This document shows, in pieces, positions 8,856 to 19,300 of a stretch of DNA of 64,000 nt. The stretch's first letter is position 1. Every line of letters starts with the position of its first letter. Origin of the DNA: Flaviaestuariibacter sp. GTDB taxonomy: Bacteria; Bacteroidota; Bacteroidia; Chitinophagales; Chitinophagaceae. Under the pieces are notes generated by a model. The model ran no database searches. It worked only from the letters and a program-made list of their open reading frames with translations, and was not told where the DNA came from. The stretch spans positions 186,001 through 250,000 of the forward strand of contig JAOQAI010000017.1 of assembly GCA_025963645.1 (NCBI GenBank), written 5' to 3'. The translations under genes were made by a program, and so were the position numbers.

Positions 8856-10244
8856 TTAATTCCCTGGAAACAAATACCGGTACACTTCCTCCACTTGTCC
8901 CATCATGATGATCTCGATGGCAAAGCGCTGCTTCTGCAAACCTTTCTGGTTGTATTTGGAAACAATGATCTTGCTGAAGCCCAATTTCTCGGCTTCGGCA
9001 ATGCGCTGCTCGATGCGATTGACGGCCCGTATCTCGCCACTCAGTCCCACTTCGCCGGCAAAGCAAATATTCTGCGGTATGGCCACATCTTCGAAAGACG
9101 AAAGCAAAGCGCACAGCACTGCAAGGTCTATGGAAGGATCTTCTACTTTCAGTCCGCCGGCTATGTTGAGGAAAACATCCTTCACGCCAAAATGAAAACC
9201 ACCGCGCTTCTCTAGCACTGCTAACAGTAATTGCAGGCGGCGCAGGTCGAAACCGCTGACGGTGCGTTGCGGCGTTCCATAAACCGATTGTGTGACGAGC
9301 GCCTGCACTTCTATCAGCAGTGGTCGTTGCCCTTCCATCGTTGCTGCGATCGCTACGCCACTTAGCTGTTCGTCTTTTTGCGAGATGAGCAGCTCGCTTG
9401 GATTCAGTACCGGGCTCATGCCTTTATCATTCATTTGATAGATGCCTAATTCGGCTGTACTACCAAAGCGATTCTTGAGGGTTCTTAAAATGCGGTAGGC
9501 GTAGTGACGATCACCTTCAAACTGCAACACCGCATCTACCATGTGCTCCAGCAACTTCGGCCCGGCAATGGTACCGTCCTTGGTTATATGCCCGATCAGG
9601 AAAACCGGTGTGTTCGTTTCCTTGGCAAATTGCTGGAACTCCGCGGCGCACTCCCGTATCTGTGATACGCTGCCTGGCGATGATTCGATGAAAGGCGACT
9701 CCAGTGTTTGGATGGAATCAACAATGATCAATTGCGGCCGCAGCTTTTTGATTTCGGCAAAAATGGTTTGCGTAGATGTTTCCGTGAGCAGGTAAAAATT
9801 TTCATTGCGCATGTCCAACCGGTCTGCCCGCATCTTTATCTGCTGCTCGCTTTCTTCGCCACTGATGTAGAGAACGATAATGTCTTGTAGTTGCAATCCC
9901 ATTTGCAAAAACAAAGTGGACTTACCAATACCTGGCTCACCGGCTACCAGCACAATGCTACCGGGAACAATGCCGCCGCCGAGTACACGATTCAATTCAG
10001 CATCCGGTGTTAGCACACGTGGCGTGTCCTGCGTTTTTATTTGGTGTAGCGCTTGTGTTTTCCGGGTGGTTGTTTCTCCGTGATACGAATCCCAATCGGT
10101 TGCGGGATTTGTCTTCTTTGCCTCTTTTTGCACGAGTTCTTCAACGAATGTATTCCACTGACCACAGGATGGACATTTGCCGGACCACTTCGCGCTTTCG
10201 TGACCACAGTTCTGACAGAAGTAAGCCGTTTTTATCTTGGACAT
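8856..10244 (-). CDS. radA: DNA repair protein RadA
   Basis: N-terminal CQNCGHESAKWSGKCPSCGQWNT zinc finger; GEPGIGKSTLFLQ Walker A; KNRFG motif; Lon-like C-terminal domain. Confidence 0.96.
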   Translation of the reverse strand: MSKIKTAYFCQNCGHESAKWSGKCPSCGQWNTFVEELVQKEAKKTNPATDWDSYHGETTTRKTQALHQIKTQDTPRVLTPDAELNRVLGGGIVPGSIVLVAGEPGIGKSTLFLQMGLQLQDIIVLYISGEESEQQIKMRADRLDMRNENFYLLTETSTQTIFAEIKKLRPQLIIVDSIQTLESPFIESSPGSVSQIRECAAEFQQFAKETNTPVFLIGHITKDGTIAGPKLLEHMVDAVLQFEGDRHYAYRILRTLKNRFGSTAELGIYQMNDKGMSPVLNPSELLISQKDEQLSGVAIAATMEGQRPLLIEVQALVTQSVYGTPQRTVSGFDLRRLQLLLAVLEKRGGFHFGVKDVFLNIAGGLKVEDPSIDLAVLCALLSSFEDVAIPQNICFAGEVGLSGEIRAVNRIEQRIAEAEKLGFSKIIVSKYNQKGLQKQRFAIEIIMMGQVEEVYRYLFPGN

Positions 10245-10687
10245 GGCGTGAAATTAATTCATTCGCATTCGAAAGAAATGCAGAAGAAAAGTTGAAGGAG
10301 AGATGAAAAGATGCAGTGGTTATAAAAGTGAAAAGGGCCAGCCTTTCGACTAACCCTTTTACTTACTAACCCATTAAATTCTACCACTAAATTACATATC
10401 TGCCCCATAAAACAAAATTATTTTTTGCCACTGTGCATAAGTTTTGGAAGATTTTGTACAAGAGATTGTTAAGCGAGGCCATTTGTTAAATAGTTGATTA
10501 TTAAATACTTATGAAGGAGGTTTTGTTGCATTGACAACTCTTCCTATTGCCAAACTGACAGCCCGGTTGTCTTCATTTCTTCCTGCGGCTGACAAAATGG
10601 TTAGCAAATTCCTAAAAGAAGTCAGCTCTGCCCTTACAGAGCGGTTTGGTAGTAGATTTGAGTTAGTAATCAAACAATTAGACAATT

Positions 10688-11377
10688 ATGACCTACGAAA
10701 TAATGCTTGTTTCCATTCTATTTATTGGAATTAGCTTCCTTGTTTCAGCTATTTTGAAAAGCCGGTTCAAAGTGTACAGCAAAATACCCCTGCAAGCCCG
10801 TTTGACCGGCCGGGAAGTAGCCGAAAAGATGCTGCGGGAGAGCGGTATTTATGATGTGAAAGTGGTTTCGGTGGAAGGGTTCCTGACCGATCACTACAAC
10901 CCGCTGACGAAGACCGTCAACCTTAGTCCTGAAGTGTATAATAACTACAGCGTGGCTTCCGCTGCCATTGCCGCCCACGAATGCGGTCATGCCGTGCAAC
11001 ATGCCGATGCCTATAGCTGGCTGATGCTGCGCAGCCGGATGGTGCCGGTGGTGCAATTCACTTCCAACATTGTGAACTGGGTGTTGCTGATCGGGCTGGT
11101 CATGGCGCGTTCCGGAAATACAACCCTGCTCCTCATCGGTATCATCATGATGGCGGCAACGGTTCTTTTCTCCGTAGTCACCTTGCCTGTGGAGTTTGAT
11201 GCCAGCCGCCGTGCCTTGGCCTGGTTAGGCAATACCAACGTTACGAACCGCGATGAATATCCAAAAGCAAAGAACGCGTTGACCTGGGCAGCGATGACCT
11301 ATGTAGTGGCCGCATTGGCTTCCGTGGTTACCTTGATACAGTATATCATGATCTTTTTGGGCGGACGAAGGGAGTAA
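10688..11377 (+). CDS. Zinc metallopeptidase, YugP-like membrane protein
   Basis: HEXXH-like AAHECGHAVQHADAY; VNLSPEVYNNYSVASAAIAAHE; multiple TM segments. Confidence 0.9.
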   Translation: MTYEIMLVSILFIGISFLVSAILKSRFKVYSKIPLQARLTGREVAEKMLRESGIYDVKVVSVEGFLTDHYNPLTKTVNLSPEVYNNYSVASAAIAAHECGHAVQHADAYSWLMLRSRMVPVVQFTSNIVNWVLLIGLVMARSGNTTLLLIGIIMMAATVLFSVVTLPVEFDASRRALAWLGNTNVTNRDEYPKAKNALTWAAMTYVVAALASVVTLIQYIMIFLGGRRE

Positions 11378-11395
11378 GCCACTTTCTAAAAATCT

Positions 11396-11424
11396 TGAAG
11401 GCTGTCCTACGACAGCCTTTTTTT
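11396..11424 (+). terminator. Rho-independent terminator
   Basis: AAGGCTGTC-ctac-GACAGCCTT followed by T7. Confidence 0.8.
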
Positions 11425-11492
11425 ATCAATCATTGCCCTCCGAATTATACTTCGCTCTTGACTAATGCTCAGCAAACTGAAATCTCAACTTC

Positions 11493-11822
11493 CTAATCAA
11501 AATCAAAGAAGTCTCCTAAAAAGCCCTTCTTTTTTTTATGCTGGTTATAGTGCGGGTCGTGGTGGTGTTTGTGGTGATCCTTATAATAGGGCTGCTGTTG
11601 CTGTGGTGGTGGCGGCGTTGGTTGTGTCGGGGCCTCATAAGCCGCCGAGCGCTCGATGATCTTATCCAGCTCACCCCGGTCGAGCCATACACCGCGGCAG
11701 GCGGGGCAATAATCGATCTCAATACCCTGGCGGTCTGCCATCACAAGGGTTTCATTACAGTTCGGGCATTTCATACTATCAAATTTATAGTCTCTCCTGC
11801 AATCCTTATACCTCTTTCCCAA
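11493..11822 (-). CDS. TFIIB-type zinc-ribbon protein with His-rich tail
   Basis: MKCPNCNETLVMADRQGIEIDYCPACRGVWLDRGELDKII; tail KDHHKHHHDPHYNQHKKKK. Confidence 0.85.
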   Translation of the reverse strand: MGKRYKDCRRDYKFDSMKCPNCNETLVMADRQGIEIDYCPACRGVWLDRGELDKIIERSAAYEAPTQPTPPPPQQQQPYYKDHHKHHHDPHYNQHKKKKGFLGDFFDFD

Positions 11823-11895
11823 ACGATACTTAAATGAAATGCGAGCACAGCCCCGTATGGCACTCTTTTGTTAGGCTATCCTGTAAAGAGAAAGT

Positions 11896-12087
11896 ATGTC
11901 AGGAAAAGAGAATAAAGGAGGCTTGCTTACTAATGAACAAATAGAAAAGGACCTGGAAGCAAAAGGCAGGGCGGATGCACCTGCGGGCTACCAGGGCAGC
12001 CAGGACACCGGTGACGGCGGCAAGCGGGAGCTGGGCACCGATGTGCAGCAAGCCGATGGCGCACCACCAGAGAGCGTGGATGAATAA
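11896..12087 (+). CDS. Small hydrophilic hypothetical protein
   Basis: 63-aa ORF, Gly/Asp/Glu-rich and likely disordered. Confidence 0.5.
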   Translation: MSGKENKGGLLTNEQIEKDLEAKGRADAPAGYQGSQDTGDGGKRELGTDVQQADGAPPESVDE

Positions 12088-12174
12088 TGTGCTTTCGAAT
12101 CACAGCCGCCTTAGTAACTTATTTTTTGTTTTGTGGAAATAGGGAAGCTATGCATCTCAACGAAAACGCTTTGC

Positions 12175-12939
12175 ATGAAAAAAGGGATCCCTTTCCTGTT
12201 GACGGTTGCGCTTCTTTCCTGTTATTATACCACTCCCGCAACAAACACTTCACTTAGTGAAGGCTTTGTCAGAAAGGAGTACCCGCCACAAAGTTGGGCC
12301 TACTTCCTGCAGCACCTCCCCGTAAAAGAAGCTCCCATTCTTGACTATCGCGGACGCCCGATTGCTAACCAGGCCAAGAGTGCTGGCATCCTTTCTTACG
12401 ATGTAGGCAAGCGCGACCTGCAGCAATGCGCCGATGCGCTGATGCGGCTGCGGGCCGAGTATCTGTTTGCTCAGGGGCGCCACGAGGAGATCGCCTTCCG
12501 GTTTGTAGATGGCGAGTGGTTCCGTTATAAAGATTACGTGAAAGGTCGTCGGCCCCGCATCAGCGGCGGACGGGTAACTGCCGGCGAAGTGGAGCCCGTG
12601 CCTGTAAATCATGCTACGCTACGTGCCTATCTCGATATTGTGTATGCGTTCTCCAGTACTCTTTCGCTTCACCGCGACCTGCTTCCGGCGGCAGATTTTG
12701 CTATCGGTACAGTGATCATTACGCCGGGCAGTCCGGGGCATTGCAGTATGATCGTTGATGAAATATCAAACAGCAAGGGCGAAAAGCGCTACAAGCTGGT
12801 GGAAAGCTTTATGCCGGCGCAATCTATTTATGTGCTGCGCAATGAGGCGGATGGCAGCCCCTGGCATACGTTGCAGAAAGGGATAATCGAGACGGCCAGC
12901 TACCGGTTTACGAAGTATGATTTAAGGCGCTGGGAATGA
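12175..12939 (+). CDS. DUF4846-like lipoprotein
   Basis: Start chosen at MKKGIPFLLTVALLSC; QCADALMRLRAEYLFAQGR...PGSPGHCSMIVDE. Confidence 0.75.
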   Translation: MKKGIPFLLTVALLSCYYTTPATNTSLSEGFVRKEYPPQSWAYFLQHLPVKEAPILDYRGRPIANQAKSAGILSYDVGKRDLQQCADALMRLRAEYLFAQGRHEEIAFRFVDGEWFRYKDYVKGRRPRISGGRVTAGEVEPVPVNHATLRAYLDIVYAFSSTLSLHRDLLPAADFAIGTVIITPGSPGHCSMIVDEISNSKGEKRYKLVESFMPAQSIYVLRNEADGSPWHTLQKGIIETASYRFTKYDLRRWE

Positions 12940-13013
12940 TGTTTTACTGTATTTCATGTAATAGAACAAGGGGTTTAAAGCCTGCTCCCCAAACAAAGAA
13001 AAAAGACAATCTT

Positions 13014-13960
13014 CTATTCACCCGATACTACAAATGTAATGGGCTGTATCCGGTAGGCTTTCACCGGGCGGCCAAACTGCCAGGCGGGTACCCAGCGCGG
13101 GGATATCTTCATGACCGTATGACTTCTTCCTCCATGCCATAGCCATGCTTTGTAAGCGCACTAATATTACTGATGTTGCCCTCTTTGTCTACAACGAATT
13201 TCACAAGTACTGTATAGTAACCGTTCTTAGCTCCGTTGTCGCCCGGAACCTGCGCATTCAATGAACGCTCTAAATATTTTCTCCAGGCGTTTAATCCACC
13301 AGTAAAATTTGCTTCCTTCTCATAGCAAAGGAGCGTATCCAGCTCCACGCCTTCCGCTGTGTAGCAATGGCACACCGGCTTGCCATCACCTGTATAATCT
13401 TCGGTGGCCAAAACATTTCCGTTGGAATGATAGTATTTCCATCGGCCTATTTTAGCGGTGTCCCTCACATAGCGGCCGGCACTGTAAACAATACCTTCGT
13501 CTGTCCAGTGTACCCAGGTGCCGTTGCCCCTGCCATCGAATACGGCAGAATCGGTCAGGTAACCTTCCCCATTCCATTTAAGTTGTTGTCCGTTATAGTA
13601 ACCTGCGGCGTAGTTCAGCGAATCCTTCAGCAGACCGCTATCAGAGAACCGCAACCAGGGGCCTTCTTTCTTACCATCGACGTAATTGCCTTCGGTTTCG
13701 GGGTACCCAGTGGTATGGTACCAGGTTTCTTTGCCATGCGGAATTTTTGCAGCGCTATCCTTGTACCATGCATCTATGGCCAAGGTGCGTTCGGGTAGAT
13801 ACCAGGCTTGCCGGTGCCATGCATCGCCTTCCTTTTGAGTAACCACGTAATAGCGGGCGCCTTTGTCGGTAGGCTTGAATTGGTAATCATAAAACGCTTC
13901 TATCTTTTGAGCGCCGGCAGTTACAGAAAAAAGCAACAGTAAAGAAAGTAAGCGATACAT
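13014..13960 (-). pseudogene. Secreted MORN-like/TonB-C-like protein with a one-base frameshift near its 3' end
   Basis: ORF 13109-13960 stops after GYGMEEEVIRS. Adding one C at 13115-13116 gives EEEVIRVMKISPRWVPAWQFGRPVKAYRIQPITFVVSGE*, collinear with the neighbouring paralogue. Confidence 0.75.
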
Positions 13961-14042
13961 AGGTAAGAAGGTCTTTGAATGAAATGTTGACTGGCAGGGC
14001 TATTAAAACGTTGCCTGTGATTGCCGGGCATTAAGTAATTAC

Positions 14043-14459
14043 TCACTTACCTTCTACTACAAAGGTCAGCGGCTGCTGGCGGTAGGCTTTTACCATCCGC
14101 CCGTTTTGCCTTGCCGGCGACCATCGGGGCGAGCGGCGTATGACCCGCACCACTTCTTCTTCCATACCATAGCCATGGTTGGTCAAGGACTTGATATCGG
14201 TAACTAGCCCGGTTTTATCTACAATAAACTGCACGATCACGTTATAAGTTCCTGCCGGTGCTTTCTTACGAATGGGCACATTCGAGCGAAGGTTTTGGGA
14301 GAGAAACGCAGACCAGGCAGAAAGCCCACCGGGAAAACTGGCTTCTACTTCGACCCGGCTGAACGTAGTGTCAAAAGCTGATGGCGCCGCCACCACATTG
14401 TCCTGTGCAAAGCCCATACTGCCCACCAGCAGGCCTAAGAGTGTCAATATTTTTTTCAT
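14043..14459 (-). CDS. TonB C-terminal-like secreted protein
   Basis: Signal peptide; YNVIVQFIVDKTGLVTDIKSLTNHGYGMEEEVVRVIRRSPRWSPARQNGRMVKAYRQQPLTFVV. Confidence 0.8.
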   Translation of the reverse strand: MKKILTLLGLLVGSMGFAQDNVVAAPSAFDTTFSRVEVEASFPGGLSAWSAFLSQNLRSNVPIRKKAPAGTYNVIVQFIVDKTGLVTDIKSLTNHGYGMEEEVVRVIRRSPRWSPARQNGRMVKAYRQQPLTFVVEGK

Positions 14460-14492
14460 AGCGATTCAAAGCTACGGTATTACAACATTTTT

Positions 14493-15155
14493 TCAGTACT
14501 CCCGGTTTGGCTGCACGGTTAGTTCTTTTGTATCCAGGTTCATGGCGACAAGATGCCCATAACCTTTCCCAGAATACACGCAGCCGCCATCGAGGTCATA
14601 GACCGGGCCGCCTTGCGCCTCGATATAGCTAAGCGGCCGTGGCGTATGCCCATGCACTACGATGCGATCATCCAGCCATTGCCCATCAATGAAAGGGTCT
14701 CGGGTCCAGAGCATGGCGTACCGGTCCGTTAAAGGATCGTCCGCATTGAAATTCAGACCGGCATGAACCAGTATCACGTTCCCTGCCAGCAAGTAATGTT
14801 CGGTTTGCTGAAAGAAAGCGGTATAGCGCTCCGGCAGGTTATTGATGTTTTTAATGCCAAAACTCTTAAGCGTCGTATCGCCGCCGTTATTGAGCCAGAG
14901 CCGGTTGTTTGAATAACTTTCTCTGGCATCCAGTAGGAGCTGCTCATGGTTGCCACGCAGGGTATGAACCGTAAATCCCTGCTCCCGGAGGTTTAGAATG
15001 GTATCAATTACGCCCTTGCTATCCGGACCGCGGTCAATATAATCGCCGAGGCAATAGAGCGTGTCGCGTAGGGATAAATTCAATTTTGCCAGCAGCAATT
15101 GAAATGTAGCATTACACCCATGAATGTCTCCTATCGCAAAGGTTCTGCCGTTCAT
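14493..15155 (-). CDS. Serine/threonine phosphatase-like metallophosphoesterase
   Basis: FAIGDIHGC; CLGDYIDRGPDSKGVID; LRGNHEQLLLD; VHGHTPRP. Confidence 0.92.
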   Translation of the reverse strand: MNGRTFAIGDIHGCNATFQLLLAKLNLSLRDTLYCLGDYIDRGPDSKGVIDTILNLREQGFTVHTLRGNHEQLLLDARESYSNNRLWLNNGGDTTLKSFGIKNINNLPERYTAFFQQTEHYLLAGNVILVHAGLNFNADDPLTDRYAMLWTRDPFIDGQWLDDRIVVHGHTPRPLSYIEAQGGPVYDLDGGCVYSGKGYGHLVAMNLDTKELTVQPNREY

Positions 15156-15393
15156 GCCTTTTCTTGCGTTTCTTATCTATACTTGCAACAACCTGTTCTG
15201 CAGTGACGCCTTTTTCTTTTCCTGATTGAAGCGCCTCGTAACGGCTGTCTAATTCTTTGACGATATTCTTATCCTGCCCCATGCCGCTGTTTTTATCAAT
15301 TTTCGGCATCCAGCAGGTTATAAATGCGTGCAGTTTTTTATCGTCGGCCACGCGGATATAATCATACAGCTTATTTCTTATTGCAGCACTCAT
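15112..15393 (-). CDS. Small addiction-module-antitoxin-like protein
   Basis: MSAAIRNKLYDYIRVADDKKLHAF...ELDSRYEALQSGKEKGVTAEQVVASI; 3' end overlaps the phosphatase start. Confidence 0.5.
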   Translation of the reverse strand: MSAAIRNKLYDYIRVADDKKLHAFITCWMPKIDKNSGMGQDKNIVKELDSRYEALQSGKEKGVTAEQVVASIDKKRKKRHERQNLCDRRHSWV

Positions 15394-15549
15394 ATTTCGA
15401 ATATACCACAATATTAAAACCGGTTTTCTGCAGGTAGCTTTATCATCATAGAGAAGAGGATTATTCTCCAACTTATCCGATGCGTCCCACGCAAAATATT
15501 TGGAGTGAAGCTGGCATGAGGTGGAGATGCATCGGGGAAGGGAGTTTTT

Positions 15550-16167
15550 CTATAATTTCTTGGTGTCAATAAATTGAGAAAATCCTTTGCTTGCAAATAT
15601 TTTGTCCGAATTAAAACTATCAACCGAAATATCAAACGACTTAGATCGGATAATTTTTTTGTCAACACAACAAAATTTGCTAAAGCCAAAGAATGTTGAA
15701 GGATTAAACCCAACACATAAACTGTCAATATTTTTACCGCTGACAGTATAAACTTCGGGTTTAGAATAAAGTTTATTAAATGTCCATTTGTTTAGATAAC
15801 CAATGCCATTGCTGTCTATTGTCAAAATGTTTTCGTCAACGTTTGATAGAACTAAATTCACCTCACCTGTGTATCCATCGGGAACAACAATCTTTAGTGT
15901 CGGTGAGTAAAGCTGATAATGAAAAGCAATGAGTGCAATAGAAGTGGTAATGAAAAAAAATGATAAAAAAGAATAAGTCTGTAAGAACTGCTTTATAAAG
16001 AAAGATAGGACGAGACAAAAAATTAGCACAATCACTAAATACATTGAACTAAGAAATAATCCTGAAAGTATCATGCCTCCCGGGACCGTCGTTAATTTGA
16101 TTAGTAAACTAATCAGTAGGAGAGCTGAAATAAGTCCCGAAATAATTTTGAGCTTACGGTGTTTCAT
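15550..16167 (-). CDS. Hypothetical membrane protein
   Basis: Start chosen at MKHRKLKIISG; three or more TM segments; AT-rich codons. Confidence 0.55.
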   Translation of the reverse strand: MKHRKLKIISGLISALLLISLLIKLTTVPGGMILSGLFLSSMYLVIVLIFCLVLSFFIKQFLQTYSFLSFFFITTSIALIAFHYQLYSPTLKIVVPDGYTGEVNLVLSNVDENILTIDSNGIGYLNKWTFNKLYSKPEVYTVSGKNIDSLCVGFNPSTFFGFSKFCCVDKKIIRSKSFDISVDSFNSDKIFASKGFSQFIDTKKL

Positions 16168-16369
16168 AATTGCTGCCAACATTTTGCTTTCCGCAATAAA
16201 TCTACAAAACATTCTTAAGGCCATTCCAAAACACCTGCTTTCCGCAAGCCATTTCATTTTGCTTTACATTCTCTCTACGCAGTAAAAAAAATCTTTATAC
16301 ACACCTCCCCAACCTACCGCCCGCCATCCTACCTTTAATCTCTATTTGCTCACAAAAACAGCTGCTTCC

Positions 16370-19300
16370 ATGTCCAATCACCGCGATACGCTGCTCCAGA
16401 CCTTTACCAAAGAATACAGCCGTCTTAACACCGCCCAGCGCCAGGCAGTAGACCGCATCGAAGGCCCCGTGATGGTGATCGCCGGCCCGGGCACGGGCAA
16501 AACGCAGATCCTGAGCGTTCGCATTGGTAAGATATTGCTGGAAACCGACGCCCAACCGTCCAATATTCTTTGCCTTACTTACACCGATGCCGGTGTACTG
16601 GCAATGCGCAAGCGGCTGGTGAGCATGATTGGTCCCGATGCGTACAGCGTGAATCTCCATTCCTACCACTCCTTTTGCAATACGGTTATCCAGCAGAACG
16701 GTCACCTTTTTCACAAGCGCGACCTGCAACCCATAAACGAGCTCGAACAGCAGCAATGCCTGATGAAGCTGATCGACGGCTTTGATAACGACAGTCCGCT
16801 GAAGCGCTATAAGACCGACGCCTATTTTGAAGCCGCTGCCCTCCGCGATCTGTTCAGCAGCATGAAGCGGGAAGGCTGGACCACCGAGGGGCTGTTGCAA
16901 AAGATCGATGAATACATCACCGACGTCGTGCCGGAAGAATTTGCCAATAAAGTGAAGCTGCGCAAAGGCATTGTGGAACTAACGCAAAAAGGCAAGGACG
17001 AAATAGACCGCATGGAAAAGCTGAAAGCCGCTGTAGAAGCCTTTCCGGCGTATCAGCAAATATTGAAAGAAGAAAAACGCTACGACTTTGACGATATGAT
17101 CGCCTGGGTGATCGATGTGTTTCAAACCCACCCCGACGTGCTGGCCCGCTACCAGGAGCAGTACCAGTATTTATTGGTAGATGAATACCAGGACACCAGC
17201 GGTTCGCAGAACAAGCTGGTGGAGCTGCTGATCTCTTACTGGGAAGTGCCGAACGTATTTGTGGTGGGTGATGACGACCAAAGCATCTTCCGCTTTCAGG
17301 GCGCCAATATGGAGAACATGATGCTGCTGGCAAAAAAGTTTGAAAAGGATTTGTTGAGGGTGGTGCTCACCGAAAACTACCGCAGCGTGCAGCCCATTCT
17401 TGATGCGGCGCACCACCTGATCGGCAATAACCTGCAGCGACTGACAAATGAGTACGCCGATATGCAAAAGATCCTTTCTTCATCCCATGCCGACCTGAAG
17501 GAGCTGCATATTGCGCCGGTAGTGCGCAGTGTGGCATCTGAATTTGAAGAGAATGTGCTGGTGGCGGAAGAGATCAAAGCCCTGATAGATGAAGGCATGA
17601 AGCCCGGTTGCATTGCAGTGATCTATAAAGAACACAAGACTGGCGATGAGTTGCAACGATTTTTACAATTGCAGGGTGTGCCGGTTTATGTGAAGCGCTC
17701 CGTGAACCTGTTGAAAGAATCCTTTATTAAAAAGGTGCTCTCCTTCCTGCAATACACCGTTGCCGAAACCGATATTCCGTATAGCGGCGAGCAGTACCTG
17801 TTCAATATCCTCCACTACGATTTTTATAAGATCCCGCCGCTGCGCATTGCTGCTCTTTGCCACGATGTGATGGCGCAGAAACGCAGTCGCAAAAACACGA
17901 CCCTGCGCAGCTATCTTAGCGAATTAGCGAAGGGCAGCAAAGGCTTGCTCTTCTCCGGCGATGCAGTAACGGATAGCTTAGTGCAGGTGCATACCGTGCT
18001 GGAAGGTTTGATCACTGACAGCCAGAACCTGCCGCTGCTGCGCTGGATGGAAAAGCTTTTTAATGAAGCCGGTATTCTTTCCTATATCATGCAGCAGCCC
18101 GAGAAGGCGGTGTACATGAAACAGCTCAATGGCTTCTTTGATTACATACAGGACGAGTGCCGCCGCAACCCAGACCTGGACCTTCCCGGACTGATGGCAC
18201 AGATACAGCTGCTGCATGAAAACAAAATACCTGTGCCGCTGGTGCAGACCGCCGGCAACGAAGACGGCGTGAACCTGCTCACCTGCCATGGCAGCAAGGG
18301 GCTGGAATATACCTATGTGTTCTTTATCGGTTGCCACTCGGGTTTGTGGGAAGGCAAGCGCAAATACAGTGGCGGCTACAAGCTGCCTTCTAACCTGTTT
18401 CAAAAAGTTAGTACGCAGGAGAATGAAGAAGAACTGCGGCGTCTTTTTTTTGTGGCTGCCACACGTGCTGAGAAATACTTGTATCTCTCGTTCCCATCGA
18501 ACAGCAACGAAGGCAAAAGCCTGGAAGCAAGCCGCTTTTTAGCGGAGATGAATGTAGATGGCAACCTGGAGATAAAGCCCGCCCCGATACCCGAAGAAAC
18601 CATTTTGAAATACAGTGTGCTGCGCTACGGCCTGCAACAAAAGCCAGTGCTCGAGCGGGGCGAGAAGGATTTCATCAACAGCCTGTTGTCTAATTTCAAG
18701 ATGAATGTAACGGCGCTGAACAACTACCTCGATTGCCCGGTGAAGTTTTATTACCAGTCGCTGGTGCGGGTGCCATCGGCTGTGAGCGAGAGCGCCCAGT
18801 TTGGCTCCTCCATGCACGATGCGCTGAATGCATATTATATCAAGATGATGGAGGGGAAAGCTTACCCGGCTAAGGATGTATTGTTGTCGCGGTTTAGCTG
18901 GCACCTGCACCAGCACCGCGAGGTATTCACGCCGGTAAGTCTCAAGCGCTTTACCGATTATGGATTACTATGCTTGGCTGCCTTTTACGAGGCGCATTTT
19001 GCCAACAGCACCGGTCCTGATTTTATCCGCACGGAGGTGGCGCTGGAAGCGATCGTCGATGGCATTCCGCTGAAAGGCTTTGCAGATAAGATACAGCATT
19101 GGGGCAACGAGATCGCAATCACCGATTTCAAAACGGGTTCACTGGAGAAGAGCAACAAGCGCTGGGAATTTGCGGAGCCCACACATCCGAAAAAGCCTGA
19201 GGGCGGCAACTATTGGCGGCAGGCGGTGTTCTATAAAATCCTTTCCGATAATGCCAAGGGCAAACGACCTGAATTACGCAGCATTGATTTTCTTTTCATC

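Noticed and set aside
10332-10375. Terminator-like AAAAGGG...CCCTTTT upstream of radA
   Set aside because: Long loop and no clear gene to terminate; too weak to list.
10531-10734. 67-aa + ORF before the zinc metallopeptidase
   Set aside because: Overlaps the real gene start, no motif, no clear start signal; left unannotated.
12936-13142. 68-aa + ORF
   Set aside because: Mostly antisense to the frameshifted 3' end of the TonB-C-like gene.
16295-16900. 201-aa minus-strand ORF over the helicase start
   Set aside because: Antisense to a well-supported helicase; no motif.
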